12,301 bases of DNA from Botryococcus braunii. Its lineage: Eukaryota; Chlorophyta; Trebouxiophyceae. Below, piece by piece: positions 6,841 to 12,301 of the stretch. Both the position numbers and the translations under genes were made by a program. The DNA is taken from NCBI GenBank assembly GCA_002005505.1, contig KV908537.1, positions 282,843 through 295,143 of the forward strand. The letters are read 5' to 3'. A model generated the notes under the pieces. It was not told the DNA's origin and did no database searches. It saw nothing but the letters and a program-made list of their open reading frames with translations. The number at the start of each line of letters is the position of its first letter. The stretch's first letter is position 1.

Positions 6841-7869
6841 CTACAACACTATCCCACCACTCTGTAATACATTAAACGTCACACTGGGCAGTGAGATAGG
6901 AACGGCTTCTGCGTTTTTAGGACATGGAACATGGGTACTGTTGGATGCAGAGGGAACACTTGGCAGTGAATGCTTACTTCTGTCGCCAGCTTGCTCCTCT
7001 CCAGTACCCTTTTTCCATTTTGTGCACTCCTTGCTGATGTGTCCACGGCTCCCACACTCCCAGCACCTGACTTTTCGTGACCTCTTTCTGTCTTGCTCTG
7101 ACTGGTCTGCCTCAGGGTCCTGGGACTTTGGGAGGACTGCCGCTGCCTTGGGAAGAGGTCGAGGGAGCTGGTCATTGAAGCCAGCACCATAGGCATGGCT
7201 CTGCAGGATTTTTACCACATCTTCTGAGGAGCGCCCGCAACAATGCCCATAGAGTGCTCCTTTGAACTGTGCTAGCTCAGTGGGGAGACAATCCACAATA
7301 GCATTAGTGACATCTTCGGGGTCAATGGAGTGGGAGTTGTCCAGGAGGTTCTGGAAAAGTATGAATTTTTTCATGACAAATGTCTCGAACGTCTCCTCCC
7401 TGGTCATGTGCTCTGTTTTGAGTGTGTGTAGCCACTGGCGGTTAACAGACTTGTTGTGTCCTCCAGTGAACTTATTGGCTATGTATAACAGGGCATCAAA
7501 GGCAGAGGGCTTCATTGTCAACATAGGACTCCACTCCACTGGGACACTGCCAGTGATCAGCATCATGGCAGCAGCATTTGCTCTCGTGAAAGGAAGGGGT
7601 TTCTGAAAGGCCTCCGTGCACTCCTTGTGGATGGCTGCAGTGGTCAGATCATAAAGCCAGGACTTGAAATTCCACCCATCCTTTAATAAGGGATGGGCTA
7701 CCTTAACATTTGTTGTTGATGGCTTTGTTGTGTCCTCGTGCAGTAAGGCTGTCAGTATCGAAACCACTGGGAGTGCTGTCTTCTCCTGTTCTGTGGATTG
7801 ACCACCCAGACTTACAGGAGGCTGTTGGTTCAGCTGGTCCATTGGAGATGATTCCGCAGACTGGGTCAT
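6841..7869 (-). pseudogene. Truncated copia gag (copy C), cut before the protease
   Basis: It starts at the same ATG as copy B (MTQSAESS) and is nearly identical to it through the capsid region and the CCHC zinc knuckle. It ends after residue 340 (GGI), ten residues before the protease aspartate. Two codons and a TAG stop then come from LTR-terminal sequence, giving about 342 residues. Between gag (from 6849) and LTR B there is an extra 8-bp copy of the LTR terminus (6841-6848, sense TGTTGTAG). As read, this could make a Gag protein with an intact zinc knuckle but no enzymes. Inference: a full-length element interrupted by insertion of element B. A Gag-only subelement is a less likely alternative. 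Confidence 0.88.
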
Positions 7870-8020
7870 TGTGTGAAAGGTTATGGGTTTCTGCAAGTCT
7901 GGGTCACTTTGCAGATATGAATCGTTCTGGATATGACGTGCAGCAGGTATTCAAGGCGGACTCCTCGTACTCTGCAACCTTGGCTTCGGCGTAGCTCGAT
8001 GGGCAGGTGGGCCCATAACC
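7870..8020 (-). other. Copy C leader and primer-binding site
   Basis: The primer-binding site is at 8008-8020 (sense GGTTATGGGCCCA). The 16-nt repeat of the LTR end is at 7872-7887, directly upstream of the gag start. The leader is nearly identical to that of copy B, with A for G at the base corresponding to 5857. Confidence 0.8.
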
Positions 8021-8283
8021 TGTGAAAGGTTATGGGCAGAGAGAACACCTGTAAGTCCGCAAAAGGATTTGTCAATGCACTTGTAGAGGTTTCGTCAGTC
8101 AGACCTCGACACACCCTTTGCGCGCGACTGATACAGGTTCGACAGGAGCGCCTTCCCTTGCGGCAACCAAAAAGCAAGTGCGACTGTCTCAAACACAAAT
8201 CAAATATGCAATAGCAAGCTTCAACTTGTAGCAAACAGACAGGACTTCCATTCCGTGGCACAGGATTCGGCCAACCAACGAAT

Positions 8284-8509
8284 CGATTACATGGGACAAT
8301 ATTACTGCTTGCCCTACTGGCACAATCTCATATACGCATAAATTAGTTCTCACATCAGCGGGTTTTATAGCATCGTCTCAAACATGTTCTGTGCCGGACC
8401 TGAGTCCGGCACACTCGTTCCCTTGACGACCTAATAGCACAGCTTTGCGACAGTCAACGAAATATCTAACCAAATAGGAATTATATCATTAAATCACAAC
8501 TACATCAAT
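8284..8509 (-). repeat. Module X in LTR C
   Basis: Same 226-bp module as in LTR A, with a few substitutions (for example GCGGG for GCTGG near 8359). The flanking R1 blocks are 8047-8283 and 8510-8854. Confidence 0.8.
8363..8413 (-). promoter_or_regulatory. Candidate LTR promoter: palindrome plus TATA box (LTR C)
   Basis: The palindrome at 8390-8413 is identical in both arms to that of LTR A, followed in the sense direction by TATAAAA at 8363-8369 with the same spacing. Confidence 0.5.
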
Positions 8510-9451
8510 ACCTGTAAGTCCGCAAAAGGATTTGTCAATGCACTTGTAGAGGTTTCGTCAGTCAGACCTCGACACACCTATTGCCCCGAGCATTACGATT
8601 TAGCCAGAGCAATGAGCAACATTGCAAATGCAGTGGTTATCAAATACATCATGCTATTCTATCATCTGTCAAAGTGCCAACGTACCCTTTGCGCGCGACT
8701 GATACAGGTTCGACAGGAGCGCCTTCCCTTGCGGCAACCAAAAAGCAAGTGCGACTGTCTCAAACACAAATCAAATATGCAATAGCAAGCTTCAACTTGT
8801 AGCAAACAGACAGGACTTCCATTCCGTGGCACAGGATTCGGCCAACCAACGAATGACGAGTCTGTCGCCTCCAGCAGTTAAATACCTGACCGTGTTTGGC
8901 GCCCAAGGGACTCGATAAAAGTCGAGTCCCTGAAAGCTTCTCATTCCAAAAGGTCCCTAATTGGTAATCCAATACGGATGATGTGTCCTAGACAAAATAC
9001 CTAAAGGTCCCATTTTCTGTACCTAATTAAACACACTGATGTGGCCGCCTAAGAATTAGTTTGACTGACCTCGAAGACGTATTCGAGGTCCCAAAAACAA
9101 GTTCCACTGAGTGCCACGATGCTGTGTGAGTCAATGCAAAGTTGTCCAAACCTCTATGTGAAGTTACGTGAGGAAGACTGAGGTCTGTCAAGGAATTATG
9201 TCGCTTCACAGCCAAGTTCCTAGGACTAGCTGGAAGAAGTATGCAGTAGTTTGCACCTAAGGCCCAACAGTGTTGTGCCGTCCAGGGCAGCCTGGCATGC
9301 ACGACTGTTTTGCCTAAGATGAGTCAGAAGAATACCTCTGAATAAGTCCAACAGTAATGCTCCCTGAGTAAATACCTGATCTAGGTCATTACTTACAATA
9401 AACAGTAATGCTCCCTAAGTAATTACCTGATCTAGGTCATTACCTACAACA

Positions 9452-9666
9452 AGTCAAGGAATTATGTCGCTTCACAGCCAAGTTCCTAGGACTAGCTGGG
9501 AGACATATGCAGTAGTTTACACCCAAGGCACAACAGTGTCGTGCCGTTCAGTGCAGCCTGGCATGCACGACTGTTTTGCCTAGGATGACTCAGAATAATA
9601 CCTCTGAATAAGTCCAACAGTAATGCTCCCTAAGTAATTACCTGATCGAGGTCATTACCTACAACA
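9452..9666 (-). mobile_element. LTR D, partial and more diverged (first 215 bp of U3)
   Basis: It matches the first 215 bp of the family LTR, with sense start TGTTGTAGG at 9666, but shows roughly ten scattered substitutions (for example around 9499-9560) where LTRs A, B and C agree. It has a single terminal unit, without the 51-bp duplication. It is cut at 9452 by LTR C. To its right it abuts the reverse-transcriptase fragment; the plus-strand bases TTGTG at 9667-9671 are the predicted target duplication of this insertion. Confidence 0.85.
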
Positions 9667-10389
9667 TTGTGGAATCCTGGAGGTTGAGTAACGCAAACCT
9701 CTTTCTCCAGATCCCCATTCAAAAAGGCCGTTTTTATATCGAGCTGATGAATTTCAATATCCTTAGCAGCTGCCTTACACAGAAGAACACGTCGAGCTCC
9801 AAAGCTACTGGTGGGTGCGAAGACTTCGTCCACATCAATACCCTGAATTTGACGACATCCTTGTGCAACAAGACGAGCCTTGTACCTTATAACATTACCA
9901 TGGGCATCGACTTTTACAGAATAGATCCAGTGAACTGGGATGACTTTCTTTCCTCTGGGTCTTTCAGTGTACTCAAAGCATTCATGAGCATCGAGAGAGT
10001 TCTTCTCCTCGATCATGGCTTGTTCCCAAAACACCCACTGATCAGACATTCGTGCCTCACGATAGTTACTTGGTGCAGGAATCTTGCTAAATCTCACTCC
10101 TGCAGGACTAGCAAGGCAAGCACGTAGAAAAGCAATACTGGCAGGTTCACTGGCATCCCCCCCCTGAATCCCTGGTACGGAACACACATGAACGCATCTT
10201 CCCACTGGGTTCTGCCCCATCTTGCTCATGCAAAATGTCTCTAACAATCCTGGCAGATCCTGCCCATGGATTATCTGAGCTCTGCCTTGTGGCAGATGGC
10301 AGATTATCAAAGAATGCAACCTTGCCTCTGGATCTCATCTGACCCACTACTCTCCGTGCTTCCTGACTCCCGCTCTCATCTGCTCTCAC
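9630..10389 (-). pseudogene. Copia reverse transcriptase N-terminal fragment with upstream linker (element E)
   Basis: The minus-strand frame 9630-10319 encodes the start of a copia RVT_2 domain: WVFWEQAMIEEKNSL, then RYKARLVAQG, GIDVDEVFAPT and HQLDIKTAFLNGDL, in which the Asp of LDIKTAF (codon about 9740-9738) is the first catalytic aspartate. Coding ends at QPPGFHN (9668), where LTR D begins; the YxDD motif and RNase H are absent. The frame then reads into LTR D, giving the same VVGNDLDQVIT tail as copy B. Upstream of a run of eight C (10157-10164) the likely original frame shifts: a linker-like peptide is open in another frame up to about 10389, so the run probably carries a one-base indel. 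The 5' limit is uncertain. Inference: the oldest layer of the nest, interrupted by element D. Confidence 0.88.
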
Positions 10390-10391
10390 AG

Positions 10392-10484
10392 CAGAGCCGA
10401 CCAGGAAAAAACAAGGTGGTGTTCATCACCCACGAGGACCGCCTGAAAAACTACTCGGAGCCACCTGTGAATCAGCCTGCTTAA
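10392..10484 (+). CDS. Possible terminal coding exon of an unrecognised gene
   Basis: A pyrimidine-rich tract (about 10359-10388) ends in CACAG at 10387-10391, a good 3' splice-acceptor pattern with a second CAG directly after it. The frame that follows encodes 30 residues ending in TAA at 10482-10484, containing NKVVFITHEDRLKNYSEPP. Nearly all of its first 14-15 third positions after the Lys-rich start are G or C, unlike the surrounding DNA, which is what suggests a real coding exon. I do not recognise the family. The upstream exons would lie left of the retrotransposon nest or not exist. The alternative is chance openness, or a plus-strand shadow of the retroelement linker. Confidence 0.3.
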   Translation, partial: QSRPGKNKVVFITHEDRLKNYSEPPVNQPA

Positions 10485-12181
10485 GCCAATCGAAGAACAA
10501 GTGATAATCCACAGAAACCACTGATTTCAGTTGCAACCGGGTTTCTTCTTAGTAGTGCAGATGTTTTTCATCCTAAGACCATAAATCAAAGGTTATACGA
10601 AGATGCAACACATACTAAAGATATTGTACCTTCAACCATGACTTACAAATAAGGTGTAGGAGCAATACCTTGCCAACAAATCCAATGACCGAAGCATGAC
10701 TTTGGCAGAATGCCGCCCACAACAATAGGCCGAATTCCCTCCTGCGGTAAGAGAAGGGGAGGGGCTGGGGCCCCAACTTAAAAAGGACTGATCTCTAGTG
10801 GGATCTTCCCCCGGGAAACCAAAGCGAAGAAAGCCGCCAACCTATTCCAAGAGCATAGAACGTACTCTGTGAGCTGGCAGGGCTAAACCTTCTAAGAAAT
10901 AAGTAGCCAATGCGCCCCAGATGCTGAATAAGTAGCCAATGAGCCCCAGAAAGCAGTGCCCAGATAAAAGGATTTAAGATATGAAACAACTTCTTGCCTA
11001 GAACAGATTTAAGGTAGAGAAGGTGCTATAATCTAAGGTCCTCTAACAGCCTAAACTCTACCCCAAAAAGAACGATGTTGTGGAAATCCGCCTGTGCGCA
11101 ACCCACAAAGCGATTTGCAATCAAAACCACACAAACTATACTGCAATTTACATTTCGAGGGTTTTGCATGCTCAAAAAGAAAGCTAATGTCGGCAAAGGA
11201 CGCGCTACAATAATTCATTTGCGGGGTCTTAAATCCAGCTTTCACGGCAAGGCCTATTTTGGCCGTATTTTGGCTGGGGCACGCTTAAAAAGGATGAGTA
11301 ATGTAGCCCGTGACATTTTCTATTCGTCAAGAGGTCTTTGTTATGAAATGAATGTGTAGGGTTGGACTTACGGGCCCTTGTATTGAGGGGTACCCGCTTT
11401 TCCGGACTCTTTGTCACGGGGTGGAAAAGACGGAAAGGGGGGGGGCCACAAAAGATAGCGGCAGCCACTAAAACAGGTGGCCAGAAAGGAAAGTATCGAC
11501 GAAACTAAAACTGGAAGCTCGAAGCGTCCAACAGGTCATACGGACGACTCCACTAGAATGGGATCCTCTCCAGAAATCGTTCGACTAAACAATCGAAGGC
11601 TTCACTCGCTAAGAAGAATCCCAAGGAACTCAAAGATCGCAATCTTACTGGAGATACTCGACTAAAGGTCGGACTAAGCCCACAAGCAAGGCTCAATGGT
11701 CCCTTGTTCAATTTTAGCTTCTGTTCGGTTAACGGTGCCCCGCATTTGTACTAGGCAGATGTGGCTGGCAAATGCCCTTACCCAGGTCCCTGACCATCAA
11801 GGCATCGCACCCTTCACACCTTATCAGCACGTAGCCTAACTCGCAAACAATACGTCCCAGGAGCTGGCTACAAAGGCCAAGAAAACAATCATATTTCATA
11901 TTACGAACTGTTGTTTGAAATGTTGTTTGTGTTGTCTGCCTTGTGAATCGATAAGAGGGCTCCGCTAAGCCGATGCCGAGCCGACGTCATCTACGGCACA
12001 CGGCCACTCTTCAGACTTTACACTGAAGCTCCTCCTCCCCACACTGATCAAAGCAAACCAGTTCTTCGCTGACGTGGTGCACAGTCCCAACCCATTCCGA
12101 CAGATTACTCCGCTCGCATACGTTACCCACCAGAAACACTCCCTGGATAGCAGGATGAGAGTATCTTGCACTGTGAGACTA
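10485..12181. other. About 1.7 kb with no recognisable gene
   Basis: Frames here are short (under 100 codons), overlap on both strands and show no motif I recognise. Present are a 24-bp repeat (10898-10950), a run of nine G (11437-11445) and a TA-rich stretch near 10560-10640. No tRNA or rRNA signature was seen. Confidence 0.5.
10898..10950. repeat. Two-copy 24-bp tandem repeat, period 29
   Basis: AATAAGTAGCCAATGCGCCC and its near-copy (A for C at one position) start at 10898 and 10927, each followed by CAGA, with five unrelated bases between them. Confidence 0.8.
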
Positions 12182-12301
12182 TGTTGTGTAGTAACAGTTG
12201 CTCTGGCTTGTGTGACTGGCAGGGAACGAGTGTGCCGGACTCAGGTCCGGCACAGAACCTATCTGAGACGATGTTATGAAACCAGCAGATGTGAGAAGCA
12301 A
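12182..12301 (+). promoter_or_regulatory. Possible start of a plus-strand LTR carrying the X promoter module
   Basis: Bases 12219-12301 match the reverse complement of module X closely: GGGAACGAG, the palindrome at 12231-12254 with the same arms, then GAGACGATG, TTATGAAACCAGC and GATGTGAGAAG. The TATA box is altered here (TATGAAA). Upstream at 12182 the sequence TGTTGTGTAGTAAC resembles the family LTR terminus TGTTGTAGGTAATG. This may be the 5' end of another, shorter LTR in the opposite orientation that continues past the window. Confidence 0.45.

Larger units (their letters stand above)
8021..9451 (-). mobile_element. LTR C (1431 bp), composite long form with terminal duplication
   Basis: Sense start TGTTGTAGG at 9451, end CCTTTCACA at 8021. 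In plus-strand order it holds R1 (8047-8283), X (8284-8509), R1 with Y (8510-8854; Y at 8579-8686), hairpins at 8906-8931 and 9067-9090, and the 51-bp duplication (9350-9451). It is inserted into LTR D: the plus strand next to the junction reads AGTCA, the predicted 5-bp target duplication. Confidence 0.88.
1..10389 (-). mobile_element. Nest of Ty1/copia LTR retrotransposons, all in the same orientation
   Basis: At least four 5' portions of copia-type elements lie head to tail on the minus strand. Seen directly: three LTR/primer-site/gag units (LTR A at 1800-3178, LTR B at 5981-6840, LTR C at 8021-9451), a partial fourth LTR (9452-9666) and a reverse-transcriptase fragment to its right. Each internal region stops abruptly where the next LTR starts. 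Internal copies differ by only a few substitutions, whereas the partial LTR D is visibly more diverged, which suggests an older element hit by recent ones. Inference: serial nested insertion; the matching 3' halves should lie left of base 1. The right limit is approximate because the linker upstream of the reverse transcriptase is poorly conserved. Confidence 0.9.

Noticed and set aside
1..9666. CRISPR array or bacterial island reading of the regular repeats
   Set aside because: The repeats are kilobase-scale LTRs and gag genes with no short repeat-spacer pattern; all recognised proteins are copia retrotransposon domains.
11075..11359. 94-codon plus-strand frame
   Set aside because: No recognisable motif, an overlapping open frame exists on the other strand, and codon use looks random.
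11970..12301. Plus-strand frame open to the window end, with a hydrophobic stretch after the ATG at 12155 resembling a signal peptide
   Set aside because: Its C-terminal part is encoded by the palindrome of the X-like repeat, and the opposite strand is also open; probably coincidence.

Overview
This is eukaryotic repeat DNA. About the first 10.3 kb is a pile of copies of one Ty1/copia (Pseudoviridae-type) LTR retrotransposon family, all transcribed from the minus strand. The family is identified by a CCHC zinc knuckle, a DSGA aspartic protease, an HHCC + D,D-35-E integrase placed before the reverse transcriptase, and a primer-binding site matching the anticodon loop of initiator tRNA-Met (the half-tRNA priming known for Drosophila copia and yeast Ty5). 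The host lineage cannot be fixed from the sequence. The half-tRNA primer makes an animal, perhaps an arthropod, a reasonable guess but no more.

Reading in the sense direction of the elements (right to left): an old reverse-transcriptase fragment (about 10389-9667) is cut by the first 215 bp of a diverged LTR (LTR D, 9666-9452). That LTR is cut by a 1431-bp LTR (LTR C, 9451-8021), followed by its primer site, leader and a gag gene that stops at codon 340. There LTR B (6840-5981, 860 bp) begins, followed by an 895-codon gag-protease-integrase ORF that stops exactly where LTR A (3178-1800, 1379 bp) begins. LTR A is followed by a fourth, frameshifted gag-protease-integrase copy that runs out of the window at base 1. 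Every internal region is truncated precisely at the 5' terminus (TGTTGTAGG) of the next LTR. The simplest reading is serial nested insertion of young copies of one family into each other, with all the missing 3' halves lying to the left of the window.

The LTRs are unusual. LTRs A and C are composites containing a directly repeated 236-345 bp block (R1) around a 226-bp module X. X carries a 10-bp-arm palindrome and a TATAAAA box and looks like the U3 of a second, shorter LTR. LTR B has lost exactly 571 bp, the product expected from recombination between the R1 copies, and so lacks this promoter module. The module reappears, inverted, at the right edge of the window (12219-12301). At every LTR/leader border the U5 end and the primer-binding site form a perfect or near-perfect inverted repeat, and the same 16 nt of U5 recur just before the gag start codon.

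Right of about 10.39 kb the sequence is no longer recognisably copia. It holds one short plus-strand stretch that looks like a terminal coding exon (10392-10484), a small tandem repeat, and about 1.7 kb in which no gene could be recognised.
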